In this document: one piece after another, positions 42,019 through 50,824 of the stretch
Layout: every line of letters begins with the position of its first letter
How positions within the stretch are numbered: position 1 is the stretch's first letter
Assembly (NCBI GenBank): GCA_002503825.1
Contig: DASP01000012.1
Coordinates: 196,126-260,125 of the forward strand
Length of the DNA: 64,000 bases
Reading direction: 5' to 3'
Source: Methanoregulaceae archaeon UBA467
Lineage (GTDB): Archaea; Halobacteriota; Methanomicrobia; Methanomicrobiales; Methanospirillaceae
Program-made: the position numbers and the translations under genes
Notes under the pieces: generated by a model
Told to the model about the DNA's origin: nothing
The model's database searches: none
Seen by the model: the letters and a program-made list of their open reading frames with translations, nothing else

Positions 42019-43263
42019 ATGAGATCCGAACCTGGAGACGACCGGAAAATACATACTCACCAGAAGTATCTCGGCGACAGGGGACTCATCGTGCTCATTG
42101 CCGTTCTGTCCGCATTTGTCCCCCTCTCGACCGATCTCTACCTTCCCGCCCTGCCGGGCATGAGCGACTATTTCAATGTCCCAGTCTCCCTCACCAACCT
42201 GACACTGATCCTCTTCTTTCTCTTTTTCAGCGTAGGGATGCTCTTCTGGGGGCCGTTAAGCGACAAGTACGGCCGCCGGCCCGTGCTGCTCGCCGGCCTT
42301 GCACTCTACATCGCCGCGAGCGCTGCATGCGCCGTATCGTGGGACATCTACCAGCTGATCTTCTTCCGCATTCTCCAGGCCATCGGCGGCAGTGCCGGGT
42401 CTGCCGTCGCGACCGCGATCGTCAAGGACGTGTACGACGGGAGGAAACGGGAATCGGTGCTCGCACTCGTCCAGTCCATGGTCGTCATCTCGCCCGCCGT
42501 CGCGCCGGTCCTCGGGGCGTTCATGCTGCCCTTCACCTCGTGGCGTGGCCTCTTCTGGACGCTCGCCCTCATCGGAATCGTCTCGATAGCCGGCTGCCTC
42601 CTGTACCAGGAGACCGTTCCCTCCCGGTACGCCGGCACCATAACGCAGTCCTTCCGCAGGCTCGGGACCGTGCTCAGAAATCCCGGGTTTACATCGCTTC
42701 TTATCGTCTTCTCGCTCGTGAGCACCGCATCGCTTGCATTTATTGCCGACTCGTCGTATATCTACGAAAACGGGTTCGGACTCTCGGCACAGTGGTACAG
42801 TTTCTACTTTGCCATCAATGCCGTTGCCCTGATCTCGGGCCCCATCCTCTATCTCTGGCTTTCACGTTACTTCAGGCGGAAATCTGTCATTCTATCCGGT
42901 TTTATCATGATGGCTGCCGGTGGGATGCTCGTCTCTCTCTTCGGCGGCTTCGGACCCCTGGTATTTGCCCTTGCACTTTTCCCGGCGTCCCTGATGGGCA
43001 GCTGTGTACGGCCGCCCGGTGCATACCTCATGCTCGAACAGCAGAAAGAATACACCGGTGCCGCATCCGCCCTGATCAACTGCTTTGGCCTCGTGTTTGG
43101 CAGTTTCGGGATGATCCTCGTCTCCATTGACGGGAGCAGCCTCATCCTTGCCATTGGCTTGATAAACATCGCGGTCGGGTTCATCTGTGCCGGGGCCTGG
43201 CTTTTGATCTGCAGGAGCACACTGATAACCGATGTCCCGGAGATGGAGACCTCTGCCCGCTGA
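42019..43263 (+). CDS. MFS exporter, Bcr/CflA family
   Basis: A 414-residue major facilitator protein with twelve hydrophobic segments. The family marks are STDLYLPALPGMSDYF in the first helix region and FGPLSDKYGRRPVLLAGL-like text here as WGPLSDKYGRRPVLLAGLAL, the MFS loop 2-3 motif. FFRILQAIGGSAGSAVATAI in helix 4 is typical of Bcr/CflA drug-proton antiporters (bicyclomycin, chloramphenicol type). A long frame (41856-43130) overlaps it out of register and is not real. Substrate unknown; a drug or metabolite exporter. Confidence 0.93.
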   Translation: MRSEPGDDRKIHTHQKYLGDRGLIVLIAVLSAFVPLSTDLYLPALPGMSDYFNVPVSLTNLTLILFFLFFSVGMLFWGPLSDKYGRRPVLLAGLALYIAASAACAVSWDIYQLIFFRILQAIGGSAGSAVATAIVKDVYDGRKRESVLALVQSMVVISPAVAPVLGAFMLPFTSWRGLFWTLALIGIVSIAGCLLYQETVPSRYAGTITQSFRRLGTVLRNPGFTSLLIVFSLVSTASLAFIADSSYIYENGFGLSAQWYSFYFAINAVALISGPILYLWLSRYFRRKSVILSGFIMMAAGGMLVSLFGGFGPLVFALALFPASLMGSCVRPPGAYLMLEQQKEYTGAASALINCFGLVFGSFGMILVSIDGSSLILAIGLINIAVGFICAGAWLLICRSTLITDVPEMETSAR

Positions 43264-43720
43264 ACGTCTGGCGAACGTCGGTTTTCACGATATCCCGGGC
43301 TCAAAAATTCCGGAGAAATATCATCCCCGGGGAAGCCGGACGGCAGAGCACTTCAAACCGTTGATTCACCGGGCCGAAGAACCGGGGACCCCTATCCGCT
43401 CCGGCCTGAAAGGGAGTGAGTCTCCCGTGACGAGCCCCCGGGATAACCGGCAGGAACACCAGGTTTTATCCCGCGCCGCCTGTCCGGGCCGGACGGCAGG
43501 GAGGTCCTCAATCCACAGATGTCATGAGAGGCAGGTTTTTTCTTCCTTATTTCTGCCGGGCTGCCAGACAGGATTTGAAATATACACGGATCAGGAATAA
43601 TGTCCCCTTGTTTCACTCTTGCAAGGTGACTTCCATCCGGGAAAAATTACGTGATTTCCCAAGTATTCACCCGCAGGAAAGCGCAGGAAAATAAGAGCTT
43701 TATCTGCCTTCAACACCAAT
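43264..43720. other. Intergenic region
   Basis: About 460 bases between the MFS gene and the phosphatase receptor. No recognisable gene; A+T-rich segments near 43540-43720 probably include the phosphatase promoter. Confidence 0.4.
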
Positions 43721-45871
43721 GTGCACTGTATGAGCCAGGGAAAGGAAGAAGACACGACGGTCCGGTTTTCGGTCAGGACAAAGATCCTGCTCGTGTTCCT
43801 TGGTCTTTCCCTGGCGGCTCTCCTCGTTACCGGGTTCCTCGCATTTTCGCAGATGGACCAGACCAGCCAATATGCAGTCGACCGCAGTACCGATCTCGGC
43901 AATAAGGCAAGCGCCAGCAGCTCGGCAGCCCTGGAAGCCGATGCACAGGCCTCGCTCCTCCGTCTCGCAAAGGACCAGGCCTATATCAGCACTATCCTCT
44001 TTGAACAGATCAGGGGGGATATCGATATCATGGCGTATTATGCCGGTGAGATACAGGGGCTGAACAGGACCGACCCGGAACGCAACTATTACACACAGGA
44101 CGATCCGCCGGCCGACCGGTACTCGGCGACCCTCATTTACTTCGCCCCCGGCACAGAGGATACCGTTTCCGCAGAGGAGGTGAATGCCGCCGGCATGATG
44201 GACCAGATCTTTATCCCGATCTACTCGGCGGATCACCGGATATCTGCCGTCTACGTCGGGACCGAAAGCGGGGTAACCTTCATCTACCCGTGGACGAGCG
44301 GGCTGAATACCTCGTTTGACCCGAGGCTCCGGAGCTGGTTTGTCGATGCAAAGGAGAACAGGGGAATAACATGGTCGAAACCCTACGTCGACCTGCTCGG
44401 CCACGGGCTGATGATGACCTGTTCCCGCCCGGTGTACGACAGCCGGACCGGCCGGACCTGGGTCATCGGCGTCGACGTCACCATTGACACCATCAACCAG
44501 AATATCATCGGCACGCAGGTCGGAGACCGCGGGTACGCCCTGCTTATCGATGAAAGCGGGAATATCATCACGAGACCCGGCCTTTCGGCAGGGGACCAGC
44601 GGTGGGACGAATCCTTCGAAACCGAAAACCTGCTCAAAAGCAACAATACCGGTCTCGTAGAGGTGACCCGGAGAATGATCTCAGGAGATACCGGGATAGC
44701 CCGGGTCGCGTTCGAAGACGGCGACCGGTTCATCGCCTACGCCCCGATCACAGGCGTGAACTGGAGCGTGGGAGTGGTGATGCCGGTCGACGAGGTGACC
44801 GCCCCAGCCCGGCTTACCCGGCAGCAGATCGAGAACGAAACCGTCGATGCCGCCGCTCACCTTGCCAGCCAGCAGGAGATGATGAAGACTGTTTTTATCG
44901 GTATCTTCTTTGTCCTGCTCGCGGCGGTCATCGTCCTGACCATTGTATTCTCACGGTTTCTGACAGAGCCGCTCTTAAAACTCCAGAAAGGCGCCGAGGC
45001 CGTCGGGAAAGGCGACCTCGGGTACCGCGTGGACGTGAACACCCGTGACGAATTCGGAAACCTTGCCCGGGCCTTCAATACCATGGCGTCCGATCTGCGG
45101 GAGTATATCAGCACCCTGAAGCGTACCACCGCTGAAAAGGAGCGGATGCTCAAGGAACTCGAAATTGCCAAGGGAATCCAGCAGAGTTTCCTGCCCGAGT
45201 CGGCACCCGTCCTCCCCGGCTTCGACCTCGAGGGATTCAGCCTCCCGGCACTCGAAGTCGGCGGCGACTTCTACGATTTCATCCCGCTCGATTCCGATCA
45301 CTATGGCCTCGTCATCGCAGATGTTTCAGGAAAGGGGGTCCCTGCCGCCCTTTTCATGGCACTCTCCCGGACTCTTATCAGGGCAAGTGCGTCAAGCATA
45401 GATGACCCGGTGAGCTCGATCCGCGAAGCGAACTGGCATATCTTCCAGGACTCGAAGACGAGCATGTTCGTGACCCTCTTCTATGCGGTCCTCGACTGCA
45501 GGGCACGGGCGCTTCGGTTTATCAACGCCGGCCACAACCCCCCGATCTTCGTCGGTGCCGCACCCGCCGGGGTTACGCTCCTGAACGCCAAAGGGATTGC
45601 CCTCGGGGTACTGGACGAGATCGCGCTTGAATCCGTTGATATCCAGCTCCGTTCGGGAGACGTCGTCGTGCTGTATACCGATGGCGTGACCGAGGCAACG
45701 AATGAACAGGACGAGGAATACGGCGTGGAACGGCTCACCCGCTGCGTGGAACAGGAAAAGATGCACACGTCCCGCGAAATCATCGAAGCGATCGTGAAGG
45801 AAGTCACGGCGTTTGCCGGCACCAGGCCCCAGCATGATGATATCACGATCATGGTGCTGAAAGTCCTGTAA
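43721..45871 (+). CDS. Transmembrane receptor with dCache, HAMP and SpoIIE/PP2C phosphatase domains
   Basis: A 716-residue protein (or 713 from the ATG at 43730). TM1 is at about 22-44, followed by an extracellular double-cache sensor (about 50-385, with VYVGTESGVTFIYPW and RDRGYALLIDESGNII-like text YALLIDESGNIITRPG). TM2 is at about 398-418, then HAMP (EPLLKLQKGAEAVGKGDL), a short coiled coil and a PPM/SpoIIE phosphatase (about 490-716). Its metal-binding and core motifs are GGDFYDF, IADVSGKGVPAALF, INAGHNPP, YTDGVTEATN and HDDITIMVL. It should dephosphorylate a phospho-Ser/Thr protein, usually an anti-anti-sigma STAS protein, in response to an external ligand. No STAS or serine kinase partner is nearby. 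Confidence 0.93.
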   Translation: MHCMSQGKEEDTTVRFSVRTKILLVFLGLSLAALLVTGFLAFSQMDQTSQYAVDRSTDLGNKASASSSAALEADAQASLLRLAKDQAYISTILFEQIRGDIDIMAYYAGEIQGLNRTDPERNYYTQDDPPADRYSATLIYFAPGTEDTVSAEEVNAAGMMDQIFIPIYSADHRISAVYVGTESGVTFIYPWTSGLNTSFDPRLRSWFVDAKENRGITWSKPYVDLLGHGLMMTCSRPVYDSRTGRTWVIGVDVTIDTINQNIIGTQVGDRGYALLIDESGNIITRPGLSAGDQRWDESFETENLLKSNNTGLVEVTRRMISGDTGIARVAFEDGDRFIAYAPITGVNWSVGVVMPVDEVTAPARLTRQQIENETVDAAAHLASQQEMMKTVFIGIFFVLLAAVIVLTIVFSRFLTEPLLKLQKGAEAVGKGDLGYRVDVNTRDEFGNLARAFNTMASDLREYISTLKRTTAEKERMLKELEIAKGIQQSFLPESAPVLPGFDLEGFSLPALEVGGDFYDFIPLDSDHYGLVIADVSGKGVPAALFMALSRTLIRASASSIDDPVSSIREANWHIFQDSKTSMFVTLFYAVLDCRARALRFINAGHNPPIFVGAAPAGVTLLNAKGIALGVLDEIALESVDIQLRSGDVVVLYTDGVTEATNEQDEEYGVERLTRCVEQEKMHTSREIIEAIVKEVTAFAGTRPQHDDITIMVLKVL

Positions 45872-46153
45872 TACATCCCCCGGCTGAGCGTATTCCTTTT
45901 TTTCCGGCGGGACCACAATTCCCTGGCAGCACCCTGCTCTACCGACTGTCATGTATCCCCCTTCCGAATGTCCGCCCCAGGTCCCACGAGGCGAACCAGG
46001 GGTCCGGGTCCCCCTGCCTGAATGGCCCTGACCCTCATACAGGGACTCCTGCAGAACGATCCGCACAGCCCTGATGCCCGCCCGGCCTACCTGACATGAA
46101 AACAGATACCCTCATTATACATTCCAGAGAACCTTGACTCCGGTATACCTCGC

Positions 46154-47071
46154 ATGGATGCAATCGACGCAACGAACCTTAGTAAATCGTTCGGGACGGT
46201 CACCGCAGTAGACGATGTCAGCATCACGATCCCGGAAGGAGGCATTTTCGGGTTCCTCGGCCCGAACGGGGCCGGGAAGACCACCACGATCCGGATGCTC
46301 ACCGGCGTGCTGATACCGGATGCCGGATCCGTGCGTATCTTCGGGACGGACGTTGGCAAAGACCCGCTCGCAGCCAAGCTGAAGATGGGCGTCATCCCTG
46401 AAAACGGCACGGTCTACAGCGACCTCACCGCAGAACAGAACATCATCCTGACCGCGAAGTTCTACGGCATGGACCGGACGCGCCGCGAAGAGAGGGCCGG
46501 GGAGATCCTCGCACGTCTGGGACTCACGAGCCGGCAAAACGACGTCGTCCGCACGTTCTCGAAAGGGATGCGCCAGCGGATCAGCATCGCATGCGCCATC
46601 GTCCATTCGCCGCCGCTGCTTATCCTCGACGAGCCGACCACCGGGCTCGACGTATACAGCCGCCGCCTCGTCATCGACACCATCCGGCACATGAACCGCG
46701 AGGGCAGCACGGTCCTCCTCACCACCCACAACATCGAGGAGGCGAACGCACTCTGCTCGATGATCAGCGTCATCAACAACGGAAAGATCGTGGCGACGGC
46801 AAGCCCTGAAAAACTCAAGAAGACCTTCGATACCTCGCGGTATGTCGAGATCTCGTTCGACCAGCCGGTAGGACCGGCGCTCTTCTCTGCCCCCGGCATC
46901 ACCCGGGCTGAACCATGGGGGGACAAGTGGCGGGTCTACTCTGACGACCCTGACCTGGCGGTAAAGTACCTCGCTTCCGTGGCTGAGCGGGACCAGCTGA
47001 CGATCATCTCCATCGCGACCTCGAACCCGACGCTCGAAGAGGCATTTGTAAAACTGACCGGGGGGGCCTGA
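46154..47071 (+). CDS. ABC-2 type exporter ATP-binding protein
   Basis: A 305-residue ATPase with Walker A GPNGAGKTTTIRML, Q-loop VIPENGTVYSDLTAEQN, signature FSKGMRQRISIACAI, Walker B LLILDEPTTGLD and switch His in LTTHNIEEAN. The roughly 80-residue C-terminal extension is typical of the DrrA/NatA/CcmA-like exporter group. The permease gene starts three bases after its stop, so the pair is an operon. The substrate is not predictable (drug, lipid or ion). Confidence 0.94.
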   Translation: MDAIDATNLSKSFGTVTAVDDVSITIPEGGIFGFLGPNGAGKTTTIRMLTGVLIPDAGSVRIFGTDVGKDPLAAKLKMGVIPENGTVYSDLTAEQNIILTAKFYGMDRTRREERAGEILARLGLTSRQNDVVRTFSKGMRQRISIACAIVHSPPLLILDEPTTGLDVYSRRLVIDTIRHMNREGSTVLLTTHNIEEANALCSMISVINNGKIVATASPEKLKKTFDTSRYVEISFDQPVGPALFSAPGITRAEPWGDKWRVYSDDPDLAVKYLASVAERDQLTIISIATSNPTLEEAFVKLTGGA

Positions 47072-47073
47072 CG

Positions 47074-47820
47074 ATGGACTGGAAGATCTTTACCCGGAGC
47101 ATCCTCGTCATCACCGAGAAGAACGTGCGGATCTATTACTTCAAGGGGCCGGTGATCATATTCGGCCTGCTCTTTCCCCTCATCATGTTCCTCACGTTCT
47201 TCATCGGGCGGAGCCTCGACCTCGTCCTCTTCTTCCCGGGGTTCCTCGGCATGATGCTATTTTTCACGGCCTCCTCGGTCGGCCCGCTGATCACCCCGTG
47301 GGAGAAGCGTGAGAAGACCTACGAACGGCTCCTCTCCCTCCCCGTGATCCTCGAGAGTGTCATCATCGGCGACCTGCTTGGCGGTGCACTCTTCGGGATT
47401 CTCATCACGACTATCGTTTTTTGCATCTGTGCATGGCTCCTCCACCTCACGGTCATGAATGCCGGGCTCCTTGCATTCTCGTTCATACTCGGGTCGATCG
47501 CATTTGCAGCACTTGGTACCCTTCTTTCGTCTCCGTCAACCGAAAACCCGTCAAACATCATGATGCTCTCGAGCCTCGTCCGGCTCCCGCTCATCTTTGT
47601 CTCGGGCATCTTCATCCCGCTCGGCCAGCTCACCGGCTGGATATACATCCTTACCTCGCTCTCCCCGCTCACCTACCTCGTCGACCTGTTCCATGCGGCG
47701 CTGAACGGCGATGCGGTCTACCCGCCATGGGTCGATGTGCTGGTAATCGTTGCCGTGATTTTGATATTCGTCCTGTGTGCAAAGGGTATACAGAAAAGGA
47801 ACCTCGTGAAGGGAATTTAG
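47074..47820 (+). CDS. ABC-2 type exporter permease
   Basis: A 248-residue membrane protein with six hydrophobic segments (for example VIIFGLLFPLIMFLTFFI and the last, VDVLVIVAVILIFVLC). The segment GPLITPWEKREKTYERLLSL lies after helix 2, and SSLVRLPLIFVSGIFIPLGQ in the fifth is characteristic of ABC-2 permeases. It pairs with the ATPase three bases upstream, forming a homodimeric or heterotetrameric exporter. Confidence 0.93.
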   Translation: MDWKIFTRSILVITEKNVRIYYFKGPVIIFGLLFPLIMFLTFFIGRSLDLVLFFPGFLGMMLFFTASSVGPLITPWEKREKTYERLLSLPVILESVIIGDLLGGALFGILITTIVFCICAWLLHLTVMNAGLLAFSFILGSIAFAALGTLLSSPSTENPSNIMMLSSLVRLPLIFVSGIFIPLGQLTGWIYILTSLSPLTYLVDLFHAALNGDAVYPPWVDVLVIVAVILIFVLCAKGIQKRNLVKGI

Positions 47821-48138
47821 GCATGGATCCCGGGGGACAGGCCCGGAAAAACTCTCTCTTCCGGCAGTATACAGTGAAATTAAAATATCAATATTTTCAT
47901 TTTTCCGGATACTGTTAAAGAAAACGACAGGACGCACCCGGCGGTTCAACGAACCCGGACACAATCGCTTTTATTCCCCGGTCCTTACAAATTTCCGGGA
48001 GTCCCTGCATTCATCGCCCGGATGCATGAATGGTCCTGCCAGACGTCCGCCCCCGGCCATCCGCTCAATTACCCGGATCATTCCCGGAATATCCCGGGTT
48101 CTTTTCACGAGATAAAAGGTTACAACCCCGGGTATGAA

Positions 48139-48166
48139 ATAAAAAAAGCCGGGAATTATTCCCCGG
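48139..48166 (-). terminator. Hairpin plus poly-T terminator of the acetate transporter gene
   Basis: On the minus strand CCGGGGAATAATTCCCGG can fold into a short stem and is followed by CTTTTTTTATTT, about 30 bases after the transporter stop. Confidence 0.65.
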
Positions 48167-48194
48167 TTCAGTGTTTTTTCCAGTACTTCGTCGC

Positions 48195-48791
48195 TTATCC
48201 CAGCGGGGCGACCGTCCTGCCGTAGATATCATTGAGGATAGGACCGAGAGCGGTGTAAATCGCAGCAAAGCCGCTGAATATCCCGATATATCCTGCAAGA
48301 ATGGTGAACATCGCGGTACCCGTTGCAGCTCCGGCCGCTTCGAGGAAGAACACGAGTGCCAGCGTCCCGAGGACAAACTGGAGTGCCTTTGACATTTTCA
48401 GCGATCCTACAAACAGGATTGCCGTGAAAATACCCCAAAGAGCGAGATATGACGCCATTGCACCGGCACCACCGGTTGTTTCTGCCAGCCCGAGAACCGG
48501 CAGAATAAGAAGTGCTGCATACGAAAACCAGAAGAGGCCGTAACTTGCATAGGCTGCCATTCCATAGGTGTTCCCCTTCTTCCACTCCATCAGGCCGGCC
48601 GTGAACATGGCGAATCCTCCCATGAAGATCGCCATGGCAAGGACCATAGACCCTGCCTGAATTATTCCTGCGTTGACAAGGCTTAAGAGGACCCCCGGCA
48701 TTCCGTATCCGAGAAGCCCGAGTGCCCCTGCCCCCGCAGTTATGTCTTTGATCTCAACAATTGATCTTTTGTTAGTAGCTGTCTCCATCAT
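48195..48791 (-). CDS. Acetate uptake transporter, GPR1/FUN34/YaaH (SatP) family
   Basis: A 198-residue membrane protein with six hydrophobic helices. GALGLLGYGMPGVLLSLVNA is the N-terminal family signature (equivalent to the NPAPLGL region of SatP), and GMAAYASYGLFWFSYAAL is the third-helix motif that lines the channel. It should carry acetate or succinate into the cell. Many hydrogenotrophic Methanomicrobiales need acetate as carbon source, so uptake fits. A hairpin-poly-T terminator lies downstream. The upstream A+T-rich stretch (about 48805-48840) has TATA-like sequence. Confidence 0.93.
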   Translation of the reverse strand: MMETATNKRSIVEIKDITAGAGALGLLGYGMPGVLLSLVNAGIIQAGSMVLAMAIFMGGFAMFTAGLMEWKKGNTYGMAAYASYGLFWFSYAALLILPVLGLAETTGGAGAMASYLALWGIFTAILFVGSLKMSKALQFVLGTLALVFFLEAAGAATGTAMFTILAGYIGIFSGFAAIYTALGPILNDIYGRTVAPLG

Positions 48792-49820
48792 AAGTGCTCA
48801 AACCCTGATGATAATAGAGAATTATTTTTTATTGGTATATATGGAAGGTGATTTCTTTCCACCTGCGGTCCAACTTCCTGTGTACCGGTGAAGGTCTGGT
48901 GAAACCTCATTCCCTGCCCCCACTGCCTTACCCTCCGCCCTTTCATGCATACTGATCTGCAAGAACCAGCGGGGGTATACAATTCTCATGTCCTCCCAGT
49001 ATTGCCCTCTCTCCTTATCCTCCGTCTGCCTGTACAGAAATAAAGAAGCGTGAAATACACCTGTTTCGCACACTTCCTCCAGGTATCGCCCGTTCACCCG
49101 GGCGGGCACCACGATACGACGGCCCCCTCCCTGCATTTACAGGCCCGTTCATCTCCATCATTCACCCTCACCCGGGGAAACACCGCTCATAAAACAGGCA
49201 GGACTGTATATCCGCCTGTTATATCTCCACGCAGAGACAGGGAGACCGGAAAAGACGGATGCCAATATAAAAACCAGGATCGTCCCGTCGCTCCGGGTCA
49301 CCGTTCACTATGCACTTATAGCCCTGCTGGCATTTTACGGAGCATACACACTTCCCGGTTTTATCCATTTCACTTCCCGGTTCGCACCTGTTGGCGCACC
49401 CCGGGCGATGATCGTTGGAATATCGGTTGCACGGAATACACCGGAAGAGACCGCGATCAAGATAAAAATACAGGTCCCGGGAGGTCTGGCCAGGGCAATC
49501 GCAGCATTCATCCGCCACCTCGTACTGCGGCTGAATCCTTTCGGGATGGTGCTTGCGTATCGGGGTTGTCGTATTTATATGCCAGATTTCAGGCTGACCT
49601 GGTTACTCACTGTCCACAGCCCCGACCGTAACTGTAATCCTGTTTTTTTCGCAGATTACCAGTGATATGAGCCCGCTGCTGAATGTCACCATCAGGTTTC
49701 CGGGGTGATTACCGGCAGCGTGATTGCAGTGCGGGTCGTCCGGTTCCTCTCTTTTGCAGATCACAATTCGCAATAACCGTGGCCCGGAAAGTTTTCCCTT
49801 TATTAAAAGGGCAGGCGGGA
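48792..49820. other. Long intergenic region, no assignable gene
   Basis: About 1 kb without a gene I can support. Several frames are open at once between about 49050 and 49665 on plus (two registers) and 49219-49518 on minus. None shows a domain or a plausible start-and-composition pattern. The minus frame is Cys-rich near its middle, which may be chance. It could contain a decayed gene. Confidence 0.45.
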
Positions 49821-50669
49821 TCACACCACACTGATCACAATTACCCTCCATTCGGTCCCGTGCATCCCTATGGTGTTCCAGAATGCCTCCTTTTCGACGA
49901 CCTTCCCAAAACCGGTGCGGTAGAACGAGTATGTGGCATACCCGGTGAGGTTTCCCGAATACTGCCGGGCAAACTCAAGGATCCCGGGGAAGTCTGCATA
50001 AAGGGTCTCGTTGAAGGTTTCTTTCCCGATCTCCTCAGGGTCGGGGTCATAAAGGACCCTGCCGCCGGCCTGTGCGACCATGAACGTATACGGTGTCCCG
50101 CCGGCCGCATTCTCTGCAACCGGCCCGACGAGCTTCCATGGCAGGAACGCCGTGCTGATAACGCCTGTGAAGTTCCCGTTCCCGGAGTATACAGGATATT
50201 CGATGACGGTTGCATACCCGCCCTGTGCCAGCGGTATGAGCCCGCTCATCAGGGGCTTTTGTGTGGCAAGGATCTGCCTGACGGCCGGCTGGTCACCAAG
50301 GTTTTCACCGGAAAGCACCTTTGCATCGTCCGGCACTGCCGACACCACGGTCCCGTCCGGGTCGAGGGTAATGACCGTGAGTACGGCAGGGTGAGCGGCC
50401 GCCACACGCCCAAGCACCGCGTCTGCCTCAGGGCCGGAAAGACCGGTCATTCCAAGAGCGATTGCTGCATCGGAGGTTGACCGGTCAAGACCGGATAGGG
50501 CATCCTGCATACCGCCGGTCACCTCGCTGAGCACCAGGACCATTGCCTCCTGCCCGGTTGCCGCAGTTGTTTCGTTCACGACCGGGGCTGCCTGTTCCTG
50601 CACGCAGCCGGCAGCGAGAAGAAGCATGATCACAATTAAAAGAGGTGGGACAACCCGGAACAGATTCAT
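49821..50669 (-). CDS. Cache-domain lipoprotein
   Basis: A 282-residue exported protein. Signal plus lipobox VIMLLLAAGC (Cys22) is followed by a short linker, a long helix (about 45-95) and a PDC/dCache-like sensor domain: VLTVITLDPDGTVVSAVPDD, LATQKPLMSGLIPLAQGG and ISTAFLPWKLVGPVAE, then GGRVLYDPDPEEIG and a terminal strand EWRVIVISVV. It resembles the extracellular part of chemoreceptors but has no transmembrane signalling domain. It may capture a ligand for one of the sensor proteins nearby. The kinase gene to the right reads towards it with about 150 bases between. Confidence 0.85.
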   Translation of the reverse strand: MNLFRVVPPLLIVIMLLLAAGCVQEQAAPVVNETTAATGQEAMVLVLSEVTGGMQDALSGLDRSTSDAAIALGMTGLSGPEADAVLGRVAAAHPAVLTVITLDPDGTVVSAVPDDAKVLSGENLGDQPAVRQILATQKPLMSGLIPLAQGGYATVIEYPVYSGNGNFTGVISTAFLPWKLVGPVAENAAGGTPYTFMVAQAGGRVLYDPDPEEIGKETFNETLYADFPGILEFARQYSGNLTGYATYSFYRTGFGKVVEKEAFWNTIGMHGTEWRVIVISVV

Positions 50670-50824
50670 TGTATACCCGTTGGCATGTCAGGAATTTTGT
50701 TCTTTCCGGTCTGATACCTCATGGATCCCGGCCGGATACAGGAAAGGGAACTTCATGTGTATCCGGAATGTACCTTTTAAAAAAGATCCGTGGTAAAACG
50801 ACGGTCGCCACTTCGACAGGGCTG

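Noticed and set aside
41856..43130. Long 424-codon frame on the plus strand
   Set aside because: It overlaps the clear MFS exporter gene out of register and its Arg/Pro/Cys-rich product has no domain. It is a composition artefact.
49050..49665. Two plus-strand frames and one Cys-rich minus-strand frame in the 1-kb gap
   Set aside because: All three are open over the same DNA, none has a recognisable domain or good start, so none can be preferred. A decayed gene remains possible.
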